A stretch of 64,000 nucleotides of DNA from positions 124,001 through 188,000 of the forward strand of contig NZ_SJKD01000009.1 of assembly GCF_004331485.1 (NCBI RefSeq), in the 5' to 3' direction. Positions 14,767-24,722 of this stretch are shown here, in pieces. The notes under the pieces were generated by a model. It did no database searches. It saw only the letters and a program-made list of their open reading frames with translations, and had not been told where the DNA came from. This DNA is from Kribbella capetownensis. GTDB taxonomy: Bacteria > Actinomycetota > Actinomycetes > Propionibacteriales > Kribbellaceae. Each line of letters starts with the position of its first letter. Within the stretch, counting starts at the first letter, position 1. The translations under genes were made by a program, and so were the position numbers.

Positions 14767-17700
14767 CTACACCGCTTCGGGTTCGCGGATTCGTTGGGAG
14801 ATGACCGAGGAGACGCCGTCGCCGCGCATGGTGACGCCGTACAGGGCGTCGGCGACCTCCATGGTGCGCTTCTGGTGGGTGATGACGAGGAGCTGGCTGT
14901 TCTCCCGCAGCTCTTCGTAGAGCTCCAGCAGGCGGCCGAGGTTCGTGTCGTCCAGCGCCGCCTCGACCTCGTCGAGGATGTAGAACGGCGACGGCCGGGC
15001 CTTGAACAGGGCGACCAGGAAGGCGACCGCGACCAGCGAGCGCTCACCACCGGACAGCAGCGACAGCCGCTTCACCTTCTTGCCCGGCGGACGCGCCTCG
15101 ACGTCGATCCCGGTGGCCAGCATGTCGTCCGGATCGGTCAGCACCAGCCGGCCCTCACCGCCGGGGAACAACCGGGCGAAGACGTGCTCGAAGGCGACCT
15201 CGACGTCGCGGTAGGCCTGGGTGAAGACCTGCTCGACCCGCTCGTCGACCTCCTTGACGATGTCCATCAGGTCGCGGCGGGACTTCTTCAAATCGTCCAG
15301 CTGCTCGGACAGGAACCGGTGCCGCTCCTCCATCGCGTCGAACTCCTCCAGCGCGAGCGGGTTGATCCGCCCCAGCTGGTTGAGCGCGCGCTCGGCCTGC
15401 TTGAGCCGCTTCTCGACCTTCGTCCGGTCGAACGGCTCGCCCTCGAGCTCGAGGGTGTTGTCGTCGCCGTCCTTCGGCAGTGGCGGCACCAGCTGATCCG
15501 GCCCGTACTCCGCGACGAGCGCCTCGACCTCAACTCCGAGCTCGCCGAGCGACTTCTCGTACAGCTGCTCCAGTCGCATCTTCTGCTCGGCCCGGGCCAG
15601 CGCGTCGCGGTGGACGGTGTTGGTCAGCTGCTCGAGGTCGGAGCTCAGGCCACGCGTCGCGGACCGGGACTGGGCCAGCGCCTGCTCACGGTCCGCCCGC
15701 TGCGCCTGGATCGCCGCCCGCTCGGACGCTGCCAGCTGCAACGAGGTCTCCAGCCGGGCCAGCACGTGACCAGCAGCCAGGTGCACAGCCTGTGCGGCCT
15801 CTGCCTGCCGAGCCCGGCGCGCCGCCCGAGCGATCGCCCGCGCTCGCGCCTCGCGCTCCTGCCGCGCCGCCCGCTCCAACGAGTCCGCCCGGCCGGACAG
15901 CGCCCGGGCCCGCTCCTCGGTGGTACGCAGCGCCAGCCGCGCCTCCATCTCGGCCGCGCGACCGCCCTTGGCCGCCTCGGCGAGCCGGTCGCGCTCGGCG
16001 GTGTCCGGCTCGTCACCGTCGTCGTCGAACTGCTCGGCGTCGGTGAGACGCTCCTCCAGCTCGGCCAGGCCGGACAGGTTCTTGTCGCGCTCCTCCTCGG
16101 CCGCAGCGATCGCCTCGGCCATCCGCTGCGCCTCGCCGCGGGACGCCTTCGCCAGCGACCCGAAGTGCGCCAACTGCTCGGCCACGGCCGCCATCGCGGC
16201 GTCCGACTCGTGCAGCCGGGCCAGCGTGATCTCGACAGATTCCTTCTGCCGCGAGCGCTCGTCCTCCAGCGCCGCCAGCTCGAACCGCAGCCGCTCGCTC
16301 CGTGCCGTGGCCTCGGTCAGCTTCTCCGTCGCCTCGTCGACCGCGGACTGCACCTCGATCAGGCTGGGCGCCGCGTCCGAACCGCCGTACGCGAAGTGCG
16401 CCCCGAGTACGTCGCCACCGCGCGTGGTGCACGTGACGTCGGGCAGGTTCCGCACCAGCATCCGGGCGGCCGCCACGTCGTCCACCACGGCGACCTTGCG
16501 CAGCAACCGCCGCAACGCGGGCCGCAGGGTCTCCGGGCAATCCACGACATCCACGGCGTACGACGCTCCGTACGGCAGCGACGGCCACGTGGCGTAGTCA
16601 TCCGACGGCGCGTCGCCCAGCAGCAGGCCGGCCCGGCCCAGATCGTGCTGCTTGAGGTGGCCGACGGCGTGCAGGGCAGCGTCGGTGTGGGTGACCGCTA
16701 CGGCGTCGGCAGCCTCACCGAGGGCCGCTGCGATCGCAGTCTCATACCCGCTCCGCACGCTCAGCAGAGCAGCCACGGAGCCCATCAGGCCGTTCACCTG
16801 CTCGGAGGCAGCCAGCAGAGCGCCGGCACCATCCTTGCGGTTCAGGCCGAGCTCCAGCGCTTCCTTGCGAGCCGACAAGCCGGTGCGCTCGCGCTCGGCG
16901 TCGCGCTCCTCGGCCCGGACCTTCGCCAGGCGCTCGTCCATCTCGTCGAGGACGGCCTGCGCCGCCTCGTACTGGTCGTCGAGCCCCTTCTCACCGGCGT
17001 CCAGTCCGGCAACCTGAGTCTCCAGCGCGGTGAAGTCGTGCTGCGCCTTGGCAGCGCGTGCCTCGGCCTCCCGCATGTTGCTGGCGAGACGGCCGATCTC
17101 GGACTCGGCGGCGGAGGCGCGGCTCTTCAGCGCGTTCACCTGACCGGTCAGCCGGGCCAGGCCCTCGCGGCGGTCGGCGGCGGCCCGGATCAGCGCCGAG
17201 ATCCGGCGCTCCTCCTCAGCTTCCTGCGACTCGAGCTGCTGGCGGCGTTCGACCGCCTCGGCGAGCAGCTCCGAGTGGGCTTCGACCTCGGCCTCGATCT
17301 GCGCCTCGGTCTCGCGAACCCGCGCGGCCTCCAGCTCCAGCTCGTCGGGGTCCCGCCCGGCCCGCGGCTCCTCGGCCTCGTCGTTCAGCGATCGGATCCG
17401 GTCCGCCGCGATCCGTGCCGTGCCCTTGATCTTCTCACCGAAGCCGGACAGCTGGTACCAGGTGTCCTGGGCCGCCTGCAGGGCCGGCGCGTCCTCGCGC
17501 AGCGCGTCCTCGAGCTCGGCCTCCAGCTCACGGGCCTCGCGCAGCTTGGCCTCGGTCTCGGTCCGGCGCTGGGTCAGCGCGGCCTCGTCGCGCAGCTCGG
17601 CCTCGAGCGCGGACTGGGCCTGGACGATGTCGTCGGCGAGCAGCCGGGCGCGGCCGTCGCGGACCTCCGCCTGGATCGTCACCGCCCGGCGCGCCACCTC

Positions 17701-18327
17701 CGCCTGGCGCCCGAGCGGCTTGAGCTGGCGGCGGATCTCGGTGATCAGGTCCCCGAGGCGGTGCAGGTTGCCCTCGGTGGCCTCCAGCTTCCGGATCGCC
17801 TTTTCCTTGCGTTTGCGGTGCTTCAGGACACCGGCCGCCTCCTCGACGAACCCGCGCCGGCCCTCCGGGGTGGCGCGCAGGATCGAGTCGAGCTGGCCCT
17901 GGCCGACGATGACGTGCATCTCGCGGCCGATGCCGGAGTCGCTGAGCAGTTCCTGGACGTCGAGCAGCCGGCAGTTCTGGCCGTTGATCTGGTAGTCCGA
18001 CCCGCCGTTGCGGAACATCGTCCGGGAGATCGTCACCTCGGCGTACTCGATCGGCAGTGCGCCGTCGGTGTTGTCGATGGTGAGCACCACTTCGGCGCGG
18101 CCCAGCGGGGCGCGCCCGGAGGTGCCGGCGAAGATGACGTCTTCCATCTTGCCGCCACGCAGCGACTTGGCGCCCTGCTCGCCCATCACCCAGGCGAGGG
18201 CGTCGACCACATTGGACTTGCCGGAGCCGTTCGGACCGACGATGCAGGTGATCCCCGGTTCGAAGTTCATCGTCGTGGCCGACGCGAACGACTTGAAGCC
18301 TCGGAGCGTCATGCTCTTCAGGTACAA
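14767..18327 (-). CDS. smc: Chromosome segregation protein SMC
   Basis: The SMC ATPase forms the core of bacterial condensin with ScpA and ScpB. The roughly 1186-residue protein has Walker A GPNGSGKSN near residue 32, the two long coiled coils (about 170-500 and 660-1000) around a hinge near 500-650, the signature LLSGGERSL, and Walker B FYILDEVEAALDD near the C-terminus. I chose the TTG at 18327 because GGAGAG lies seven bases upstream and it gives the usual start YLKSMTLRGFKSF. A TTG at 18342 and an ATG at 18312 are alternatives. The gene is far from ftsY here, unlike in most relatives. Confidence 0.96.
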   Translation of the reverse strand: MYLKSMTLRGFKSFASATTMNFEPGITCIVGPNGSGKSNVVDALAWVMGEQGAKSLRGGKMEDVIFAGTSGRAPLGRAEVVLTIDNTDGALPIEYAEVTISRTMFRNGGSDYQINGQNCRLLDVQELLSDSGIGREMHVIVGQGQLDSILRATPEGRRGFVEEAAGVLKHRKRKEKAIRKLEATEGNLHRLGDLITEIRRQLKPLGRQAEVARRAVTIQAEVRDGRARLLADDIVQAQSALEAELRDEAALTQRRTETEAKLREARELEAELEDALREDAPALQAAQDTWYQLSGFGEKIKGTARIAADRIRSLNDEAEEPRAGRDPDELELEAARVRETEAQIEAEVEAHSELLAEAVERRQQLESQEAEEERRISALIRAAADRREGLARLTGQVNALKSRASAAESEIGRLASNMREAEARAAKAQHDFTALETQVAGLDAGEKGLDDQYEAAQAVLDEMDERLAKVRAEERDAERERTGLSARKEALELGLNRKDGAGALLAASEQVNGLMGSVAALLSVRSGYETAIAAALGEAADAVAVTHTDAALHAVGHLKQHDLGRAGLLLGDAPSDDYATWPSLPYGASYAVDVVDCPETLRPALRRLLRKVAVVDDVAAARMLVRNLPDVTCTTRGGDVLGAHFAYGGSDAAPSLIEVQSAVDEATEKLTEATARSERLRFELAALEDERSRQKESVEITLARLHESDAAMAAVAEQLAHFGSLAKASRGEAQRMAEAIAAAEEERDKNLSGLAELEERLTDAEQFDDDGDEPDTAERDRLAEAAKGGRAAEMEARLALRTTEERARALSGRADSLERAARQEREARARAIARAARRARQAEAAQAVHLAAGHVLARLETSLQLAASERAAIQAQRADREQALAQSRSATRGLSSDLEQLTNTVHRDALARAEQKMRLEQLYEKSLGELGVEVEALVAEYGPDQLVPPLPKDGDDNTLELEGEPFDRTKVEKRLKQAERALNQLGRINPLALEEFDAMEERHRFLSEQLDDLKKSRRDLMDIVKEVDERVEQVFTQAYRDVEVAFEHVFARLFPGGEGRLVLTDPDDMLATGIDVEARPPGKKVKRLSLLSGGERSLVAVAFLVALFKARPSPFYILDEVEAALDDTNLGRLLELYEELRENSQLLVITHQKRTMEVADALYGVTMRGDGVSSVISQRIREPEAV

Positions 18328-18602
18328 AGCGATGCTCTCCAACCCGTGAAAGGACAGACGATACCCAAGGAACCGTCATAACTGCACGTAACGCTGCCGC
18401 TACCCGGGGGAAGTAGTTCCGCTTCGCAGTCTACAAACACCTGCGGACGTTCCTGCGGAGGCCAGCCGATCAGAATGGCGGGCAAAGGATCTGGGAGCAC
18501 AACATTCGATGAACAGACAACCGGCGGGGGCCCGGACGGGGGCCACCGCCGTGGGTAGTGCGGACGGTAGAGATGGAACTCTCGTTGTCGCGGCTCGGGT
18601 CC

Positions 18603-18803
18603 TCAGACCGAAGCGGGGGCGCGCAGAGCCTCGTCGACGGTAAGCAGCCGGCCCTCGTGGACCTGTGCGACGAGGTGGTCGTTCTCTGCCTGCAGGCGCA
18701 TCACGTGCGCCTCCAGATCGGCGACACGCCGGTTGAGCAGACGAACCTGCTCGAGCATGCGCGGGTCAGTGCCTCCAAGGTGCCCTAGAAGAGCCTTGGC
18801 CAT
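18603..18803 (-). CDS. Small conserved coiled-coil protein between mutM and smc
   Basis: A 66-residue protein starting MAKALLGHLGGTDPRML, followed by a leucine-zipper-like helix (VRLLNRRVADLEAHVMRLQ, then AENDHLV) and a short tail. GGAGG stands 10 bases before the ATG at 18803. Similar short proteins occur at this site in other actinobacteria, and I know of no assigned role. The heptad pattern suggests a dimer. The upstream longer frame to 18914 lacks support. Confidence 0.82.
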   Translation of the reverse strand: MAKALLGHLGGTDPRMLEQVRLLNRRVADLEAHVMRLQAENDHLVAQVHEGRLLTVDEALRAPASV

Positions 18804-18944
18804 TGTGCTGTCCTCCGGAAGGGTTCTGGCCGGGTGCGCTCCTGGGGTCAACGACGTGGAGCGCGGAAAATGTGTGCCGTCTTTCAGGGTGACACCGGCG
18901 GGGCCGACGGTCAACCTGGGCCACGTTTATTAACGATACCTCGC

Positions 18945-19799
18945 TCACCAGCGGACATGGCGAGGGATCGGCTGACATTTCGGGCACCGGTACGACGAAC
19001 GGTTCATGAACGGCTCGCGACGGATCGGCCGCCCGTCGCGCGGACACGGCGAACCCTCTTGCCCGTAGACGTTCAGGCCACGCTCGAAGTACCCGGATTC
19101 CCCGTTCACATTGACGTAGAGGGCATCGAAGCTGGTCCCGCCGACGTCCAGCGCCTCGGCCATCACCTCCTGGGCGTGCCGCAGGATCTCCCTTGTTTGC
19201 AAGGGTTTCAGCGTTTCCGTCGCCCGGGCGTAGTGCATTCTTGACCGCCACAACGCTTCATCTGCGTAGATATTGCCCACTCCGCTGATGACGGTCTGGT
19301 CCAGCAAGGCCCGTTTGAGGCCGGTCTTGCGGCGCCGGACCGCGGCCACGAACACGTCCGGATCGAACAGAGGATCGAACGGGTCGCGGGCGATGTGGGC
19401 GATTTCCGGCGGCAGTTCCGCACCACCCTCGGAATACGACAGACCACCGAACATCCGCTGGTCCACAAACCGGACCTCTCCGCCGTCGTCGGCGAACCGG
19501 AACCGGACCCGCAGATGGGCCTCGTCGGGCGCGCCGACCGGCTGTACCCGGAACTGCCCGCTCATCCCGAGATGGGTCAGCACCGCGTCCCCGGACTCCA
19601 GCGGCAGCCACAGGTACTTGCCGCGCCGGGCCGGCTCGGTGAACACCTGCCCCTTCAGCCGGGCGACGAAATCGTCCGGCCCGGCGGCATGACGCCGTAC
19701 CGGGCGGGGATGCAGGACCTCGACGGCGTCGATGGTCCGGCCGGTGGTGAACTCCGCCAGACCCCGGCGTACGACCTCTACCTCAGGAAGCTCAGGCAC
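18945..19799 (-). CDS. mutM: Formamidopyrimidine-DNA glycosylase MutM (Fpg)
   Basis: Removes 8-oxoguanine and opened purines from DNA and cuts at the resulting abasic site. The 284-residue protein has the catalytic N-terminus PELPEVE (Pro and Glu after Met removal), Lys in ARRGKYLWL near residue 60, HLGMSGQF, and the helix-two-turn-helix [13 protein letters not shown]. The C-terminal zinc finger is unusual: the first ligand pair reads CPRD where the family normally has CxxC, so one Cys is replaced by Asp (codon GAC); the second pair CPKC is present. Asp may still bind zinc. It follows rnc by one base, so the two are co-transcribed. Confidence 0.94.
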   Translation of the reverse strand: MPELPEVEVVRRGLAEFTTGRTIDAVEVLHPRPVRRHAAGPDDFVARLKGQVFTEPARRGKYLWLPLESGDAVLTHLGMSGQFRVQPVGAPDEAHLRVRFRFADDGGEVRFVDQRMFGGLSYSEGGAELPPEIAHIARDPFDPLFDPDVFVAAVRRRKTGLKRALLDQTVISGVGNIYADEALWRSRMHYARATETLKPLQTREILRHAQEVMAEALDVGGTSFDALYVNVNGESGYFERGLNVYGQEGSPCPRDGRPIRREPFMNRSSYRCPKCQPIPRHVRW

Positions 19800-19800
19800 C

Positions 19801-20532
19801 TCAGGGCTGCTGGGAGGGGTCTGTGCTGTCGGGGTGGGCGGCCCGGAGTGCCTTCCAGGCGGTCTCCGCGGCCTGCTGCTCGGCTTCCTTCTTGCTCCGG
19901 CCGATGCCGTGACCGTACGTGTCGGAGCCGATCCGGACCCGTGCCTCGAACGTCTTGGCGTGGTCCGGGCCAGACTCGGCGATCACGTACTCCGGCACGC
20001 CGACGCCCAACTGAGCGACCAGTTCCTGCAGCGAGGTCTTCCAGTCCAGGCCGGCGCCGAGGCGGGCCGAGGACTCCATCAGGTCGTCGAACAGCCTGTG
20101 CACGACCTGTCCGGCGGTCTCGAAGCCGCGGTCCAGAAAGACGGCACCGATCAGCGCCTCGACACAGTCGGCCAGGATCGACGACTTGTCCCGGCCGCCG
20201 GTCGCTTCCTCGCCGCGGCCGAGCCGCAGGTACTTGCCCAGCTTGAGCTCGCGGGCGACACCCGCGAGCGCGCGCATGTTCACCACCGCGGCGCGCAGCT
20301 TGGCCAGCCTGCCCTCGGACAGGTCCGGGTGATTGCGGAACAGCGACTCCGTGACGATGACGCCGAGCACGGAGTCCCCGAGGAACTCCAGCCGCTCGTT
20401 CGTCGGCAGCCCACCGTTCTCGTACGCGAACGAGCGGTGGGTGAAGGCGTGCTCCAGTAGTTCGTCAGCCAGCGATACGCCGAGCCGCTGGTTCAGCTCG
20501 GCGTAGAGCCCCGTCTCGTTGACCGAATTCAC
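19801..20532 (-). CDS. rnc: Ribonuclease III
   Basis: Cuts double-stranded RNA in rRNA processing and mRNA turnover. Over 243 residues the RNase III signature [13 protein letters not shown] is at about 45-57, the second metal site is in [15 protein letters not shown] near 121-135, and a C-terminal double-stranded-RNA-binding domain ends with [18 protein letters not shown]. Translation starts at a GTG at 20532. It sits between rpmF and mutM, the usual actinobacterial neighbours. Confidence 0.97.
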   Translation of the reverse strand: MNSVNETGLYAELNQRLGVSLADELLEHAFTHRSFAYENGGLPTNERLEFLGDSVLGVIVTESLFRNHPDLSEGRLAKLRAAVVNMRALAGVARELKLGKYLRLGRGEEATGGRDKSSILADCVEALIGAVFLDRGFETAGQVVHRLFDDLMESSARLGAGLDWKTSLQELVAQLGVGVPEYVIAESGPDHAKTFEARVRIGSDTYGHGIGRSKKEAEQQAAETAWKALRAAHPDSTDPSQQP

Positions 20533-20547
20533 TGGGTGAGGTGTCGC

Positions 20548-20739
20548 TTAGCTCTCGACGACCTGGCGGCGCTCGCCCTTGGCGCCGTACTGGCCGCAGG
20601 TGGGGCAAACGGTGTGCTGCAGGTGCTTCGCGCGGCAGGCGGGGTTCACGCAGGTGACCAGCGACGGGGCAGTGGTCTTCCACTGAGCCCGGCGGTTGCG
20701 GGTGTTGCTGCGCGACATCTTCCGCTTCGGAACGGCCAC
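20548..20739 (-). CDS. rpmF: 50S ribosomal protein L32
   Basis: At 63 residues, it starts VPKRKMSRSNTRNRRAQWK after a GTG at 20739 and carries the zinc-ribbon cysteines CVNPAC and CPTCG, so it is the zinc-binding form of L32. It follows the DUF177 gene and precedes rnc by 15 bases, the conserved order DUF177-rpmF-rnc. Confidence 0.96.
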   Translation of the reverse strand: MAVPKRKMSRSNTRNRRAQWKTTAPSLVTCVNPACRAKHLQHTVCPTCGQYGAKGERRQVVES

Positions 20740-20806
20740 GGTTATGACTCCTCGGTTCGGCCGGGGGCTTGTGGACCCGGCCGGCTGGTGTGCGTGTATT
20801 CGGTCT

Positions 20807-21376
20807 TCAGTTGTCTTGCTGGTCGTTCTGGAGCAATCCGCCGAGGGCCGCCCAGCGTGGGTCGGTACCGTCCTCGTGCTTGTGGCCGGGCTCGTCCGCC
20901 AGGCGTACCCCACACTCGGGGCACAGACCCGGACAGTCGTCCGTACACAAGGGCTGGAACGGCAGTGCGAGCACCACCTGGTCCCTCAGCACCGGCTCGA
21001 GGTCGATCAGATCGCCCTCCATCCGGCTGGCCTCGTCCGGTTCGGCTTCGCTTTCCGGGTAGACGTACAGCTCCTGGACGTCAGCGAGGAACTCCTCCTC
21101 GATATCGACCAGGCACCGCGCGCACTCCCCGACCAGCCGGCCGCGGGCCGTCCCGGTGACGAGAACCCCTTCGACGACCGATTCCAGCCGTAGATCGAAC
21201 TGGATCGGGTCGCCCTCGGGGACGCCGATCACGTCGATTCCGAGATCCGCCGGAGCCGGTGCCGTGAAGGTGACCTCGCGCTGGGACCCGGCGCGGCGCG
21301 TCAGCTCGTGCGTGTCGATCACGAGTGGGGACCGCGGGTCCAAGACGCTCAGAACATTCCTCTCAGGCGTGGGCAA
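20807..21376 (-). CDS. YceD/DUF177 family metal-binding protein
   Basis: At 189 residues, this is the bacterial DUF177 protein (YceD), linked in several phyla to rpmF and to 23S rRNA or L32 assembly. Visible marks are GECARCLVDIEEEF near residue 85 and CTDDCPGLCPECG near 140, two Cys pairs likely to bind zinc. The start is uncertain: the TTG at 21376 gives the length used here, and a second TTG about 12 codons in is possible. Confidence 0.92.
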   Translation of the reverse strand: MPTPERNVLSVLDPRSPLVIDTHELTRRAGSQREVTFTAPAPADLGIDVIGVPEGDPIQFDLRLESVVEGVLVTGTARGRLVGECARCLVDIEEEFLADVQELYVYPESEAEPDEASRMEGDLIDLEPVLRDQVVLALPFQPLCTDDCPGLCPECGVRLADEPGHKHEDGTDPRWAALGGLLQNDQQDN

Positions 21377-21452
21377 GGCAAAATCTCGGTCTCGTCGAGG
21401 CCGGTTGTCTAGATTACCAACTCCGCGGCCAGTCGCCCAATTCGGGGTACAT

Positions 21453-21923
21453 CTAGAGTTTCTTCAGTAACCGGGAGTGAACAGCCGGTGTGACGAAGGA
21501 GCTGACGTCCCCACCGAGGCGGGCGATCTCCTTGACCCAGCTGGAGGAGATGAAAGCGTTCTCCGCCCGGGTCGGCAGGAACACCGTGTCCACCCCGGTC
21601 ATCGCGCGGTTGAGCTGGGCCATCTGCAGTTCGTAGTCGTAGTCGGCCGCCGACCGCAGGCCCTTCACGATCACGCCGGCGTCCTCGGCCCGGCAGTAGT
21701 CGACCAGCAGCCCCTCGAAGGTCCCGATCCGTACGTTGCCGAACGGCGCGGCGAGCTCGGTCAGCATCTCCACCCGCTCGTCGGGGCTGAACAGCCGGTT
21801 CTTGGACTGGTTCACGCCGGCCGCGACGATCACCTCGTCGAAGGCGGCGGCCGCCCGGGTGACGATGTCCAGATGCCCGACCGTCGGCGGGTCGAAGGTG
21901 CCGGGGAAGACCGCCCTACTCAT
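21453..21923 (-). CDS. coaD: Phosphopantetheine adenylyltransferase
   Basis: Fourth step of coenzyme A synthesis: 4'-phosphopantetheine plus ATP gives dephospho-CoA. It has 156 residues with PGTFDPPTVGHLDIV at the N-terminus (the TxGH nucleotidyl-transfer motif), KGLRSAADYDYELQMA in the middle, and ISSSWVKEIA near the C-terminus. The ATG at 21923 overlaps the end of rsmD by 8 bases. Confidence 0.97.
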   Translation of the reverse strand: MSRAVFPGTFDPPTVGHLDIVTRAAAAFDEVIVAAGVNQSKNRLFSPDERVEMLTELAAPFGNVRIGTFEGLLVDYCRAEDAGVIVKGLRSAADYDYELQMAQLNRAMTGVDTVFLPTRAENAFISSSWVKEIARLGGDVSSFVTPAVHSRLLKKL

Positions 21924-22476
21924 GGCGGTGACCGTACCAAAGCCGGGCCTCGCCGTACTTGCGGTCCCGCAGCGCGGCGAATCCTTCCGGCCACTCCCAC
22001 GGCTCCCGCTTGCCGCGCTCGACCACGACGACCGCGTCGTCGGCCAGCCACCCGTTCGCGGCCAGGCCGGTCAGCACGTCCTGCAACTCCTCCGTCTCGA
22101 GCTTGTACGGCGGATCCGCGAACACCAGATCGAAGACCGCGGGACTCTCCCCCGCCGTCACTTTCTCCACCGGCCGTGTCAGCACGGATGCGCCGGGCAG
22201 GCCCACGACCTTGATGTTGGCCGCGATCACCTCGGCCGCCCTCCGGTCCGACTCCACCAGGACCGCGCGCGCCGCTCCCCGGGACAGCGCCTCGAGCCCG
22301 ATCGCGCCGGATCCGGCGTACAGGTCGAGCACCGCGAGCCCGTGAAGGCTGCCGAACTCGGACTCCAGCGACGAGAACAGCGCCTCCCGGACCCGATCCG
22401 CTGTCGGCCGCGTCCCGCTCCCTGGTGGTACGGCGATCCGCCGCCCACCGGCCGCTCCCCCGACGATCCGACTCAC
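21916..22476 (-). CDS. rsmD: 16S rRNA (guanine(966)-N2)-methyltransferase RsmD
   Basis: Methylates G966 of 16S rRNA in the small subunit with S-adenosylmethionine. Over 186 residues it has RIVGGAAGGRRIAVPPG at the start, RPTADRVREALFSSL, the SAM site VLDLYAGSGAIGLEALSRG, and the catalytic FADPPY. The GTG start overlaps the recG stop as GTGA and the gene runs into coaD, a conserved operon. Confidence 0.96.
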   Translation of the reverse strand: MSRIVGGAAGGRRIAVPPGSGTRPTADRVREALFSSLESEFGSLHGLAVLDLYAGSGAIGLEALSRGAARAVLVESDRRAAEVIAANIKVVGLPGASVLTRPVEKVTAGESPAVFDLVFADPPYKLETEELQDVLTGLAANGWLADDAVVVVERGKREPWEWPEGFAALRDRKYGEARLWYGHRHE

Positions 22477-24722
22477 GTCTTCTCCAGATACTCGGTCGTC
22501 TCCGACTCCAGGGCGCTCCGCACGAACGACCGCAGCGCCGGGTACTCGGCCAGTTCGGCGTCCACCGAGACGATCGAGTTCGCGACGTGCCGGGCGGCGA
22601 AGATGATGTCCTCGTCCCGCAGCACGCTCAGCAGCTTCAGACTGCTCCGCCGACCCGACTGCGCGACTCCGAGCACGTCACCTTCACGCCGGGTCTCGAG
22701 GTCGATCCGCGAGAGCTCGAACCCGTCCGTCGTCGATGCGACCGCGTCCAAACGCCCGTACGACTTCGAGCCCGCCCACAGATCCGTCACCAGCAGGCAC
22801 AGTCCCGGCACCCGGCCCCGACCGACCCGCCCGCGCAACTGGTGCAGCTGCGAGATGCCGAACCGGTCGGCGTCCATGATCACCATCGTCGACGCGTTCG
22901 GTACGTCGACCCCGACCTCGATCACCGTGGTCGCGATCAGTACGTCGACCTCACCGGCCGCGAACCGCGACATCACCGCGTCCTTCTCCTCGGCCGGCAG
23001 CCGGCCGTGCAGGATCTCCACCCGCAGGTCGTGCAGGATCTCGGCCAGCGCCTCGGCGACCTGCATGACCGAGATCGGCGGCCGGGCCTGCTGCTTCTTC
23101 CCGCCGGCCTTCTCCTCCTCGCCCGCGACGAACTCGCCTTCCTCGTCGGCCGCGTTCTTCACGTCGTCCCCGATCCGCGGGCACACGACGTACGCCTGAT
23201 GGCCCTTGCCGACCTCCTCGCGGACCCGGGCCCAGGCCCGCTGCAGCCAGTCCGGCTTCTCCTTCGCCGGGACCACGGACGACTGGATCGGCGAGCGTCC
23301 GGCCGGGAGCTCGGTCAGCGTCGAGACGGACAGGTCGCCGAACACCGTCATCGCCACGGTCCGCGGGATCGGCGTCGCCGTCATCACCAGCACGTGCGGA
23401 GTGTTCTCGCCGGACTTCTGACTCAGCGCCGCCCGTTGCTCGACCCCGAACCGGTGCTGCTCGTCGACCACCACGAGCCCGAGATCCGCGAACTGCACCT
23501 TGTCCTCGAGCAGCGCGTGCGTCCCGACCACGATCCCCGCAGCGCCACTGGCCGCGTCGAGCATCGCCGTACGTCGGGCTGCCGCGCCCAGCGAGCCGGT
23601 CAGCAGCCCCACCCGGGTGGCCCGCTCCGCACCACCGAGCATGCCCTCCTCGGCCAGATCGCCGAGCATCTTGGTCAGCGTCTTGTGGTGCTGGGTGGCG
23701 AGCACCTCGGTCGGAGCCAGCAGCACCGCCTGTCCGCCGGAGTCGACGACGGACAGCATCGCCCGCAGCGCGACCACGGTCTTGCCCGAACCGACCTCGC
23801 CCTGCAGCAGGCGGTGCATCGGGTGCGGCCGGGCCAGATCGGCGAAGATCTCCTCGCCCACCTCCGCCTGGCCGGCGGTGAGCTCGAACGGCAGCCGCTG
23901 GTCGAACTCGTCCAGCATCCCACCCTCGGTCCGTGGCCGCGGGATCGCGTTCAGCGCGTCGGTGACGGCCCGGCGCTGGGCCAGGATCGTCTGCATCACC
24001 AGGGCTTCCTCGAACCGGAACCGGTGCTGCGCGTCACGGATGTCCTTCTCGGTGTCCGGCAGATGCACCTTCTGCAGGGCCTCGCGCAGGCTGAGCAGCT
24101 TCTCGTTGCGCAGGATCAGGTCTGGGATCGGGTCCTCGAGACCCTCGTCCAGGCTGTCCAGGACAATCTTCACGCTCCGCTCGATCGTTGCGGTCGGCAA
24201 CTTCGCGGTCGCCGGGTAGAGCGGCCGGAACGGCCGGGCCCGGCGTTCGATCTCGGCCTCCGACAGATCCTCCTCGTCGAGGATCTCGGTGCCCGGGCTC
24301 TTCAGCTGCATGATGTCGCGGAACATCGTGACCTCGCCCCAGAACAGGGCTGCCGTCCCCGGCGTCAGCTTGGTCGCCAGCCAGGGCTGGTTGAAGAACG
24401 CCAGCTCCAGGTCGCGCCGGCCGTCGGTGACGACGACCTTGGTCAGCGTCTTGCGCCGGGCCCACTTCTGCACGTCGGTGAGCGGAATCTCGGCCTTGGT
24501 GTCCAGCGACCGCACGGTGACCTTCTTGACCCGGCCGTTGACGGTCGCCTGGTCGCCGACCTCGAGCTCGTCGAACGGGGTCAGCTCACCCTTCTTCAGG
24601 TATCGGCGCGGGTAGTGCCGCAGCAGGTCGCCGACGGTCTCGATGGCGAGCACGTCCGCGAAGATCTTCGCCGTCCTGGCACCGAGGAAGTCGCGGACCT
24701 TCCTGTCCATATCCGTCTTCAT
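22473..24722 (-). CDS. recG: ATP-dependent DNA helicase RecG
   Basis: Branch-migration helicase that reverses stalled replication forks and handles Holliday junctions. The 749 residues consist of an N-terminal wedge/OB domain (ELEVGDQATVNGRVKKV), helicase motif I LQGEVGSGKTVVA near residue 318, DEQHRFG (the DExH box), TATPIPRT, and the C-terminal HQLRGRVGRG motif. An insertion rich in Glu and Lys near residue 540 (EEGEFVAGEEEKAGGKKQQ) separates motifs and is probably a flexible loop. The ATG at 24722 overlaps the DAK2 gene stop (ATGA); an ATG four codons in is an alternative. Confidence 0.96.
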   Translation of the reverse strand: MKTDMDRKVRDFLGARTAKIFADVLAIETVGDLLRHYPRRYLKKGELTPFDELEVGDQATVNGRVKKVTVRSLDTKAEIPLTDVQKWARRKTLTKVVVTDGRRDLELAFFNQPWLATKLTPGTAALFWGEVTMFRDIMQLKSPGTEILDEEDLSEAEIERRARPFRPLYPATAKLPTATIERSVKIVLDSLDEGLEDPIPDLILRNEKLLSLREALQKVHLPDTEKDIRDAQHRFRFEEALVMQTILAQRRAVTDALNAIPRPRTEGGMLDEFDQRLPFELTAGQAEVGEEIFADLARPHPMHRLLQGEVGSGKTVVALRAMLSVVDSGGQAVLLAPTEVLATQHHKTLTKMLGDLAEEGMLGGAERATRVGLLTGSLGAAARRTAMLDAASGAAGIVVGTHALLEDKVQFADLGLVVVDEQHRFGVEQRAALSQKSGENTPHVLVMTATPIPRTVAMTVFGDLSVSTLTELPAGRSPIQSSVVPAKEKPDWLQRAWARVREEVGKGHQAYVVCPRIGDDVKNAADEEGEFVAGEEEKAGGKKQQARPPISVMQVAEALAEILHDLRVEILHGRLPAEEKDAVMSRFAAGEVDVLIATTVIEVGVDVPNASTMVIMDADRFGISQLHQLRGRVGRGRVPGLCLLVTDLWAGSKSYGRLDAVASTTDGFELSRIDLETRREGDVLGVAQSGRRSSLKLLSVLRDEDIIFAARHVANSIVSVDAELAEYPALRSFVRSALESETTEYLEKT

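Noticed and set aside
14704-18381. A 1225-codon open frame on the + strand opposite smc
   Set aside because: It mirrors the antisense of a highly biased GC-rich gene and shows no protein-family pattern; smc itself is certain.
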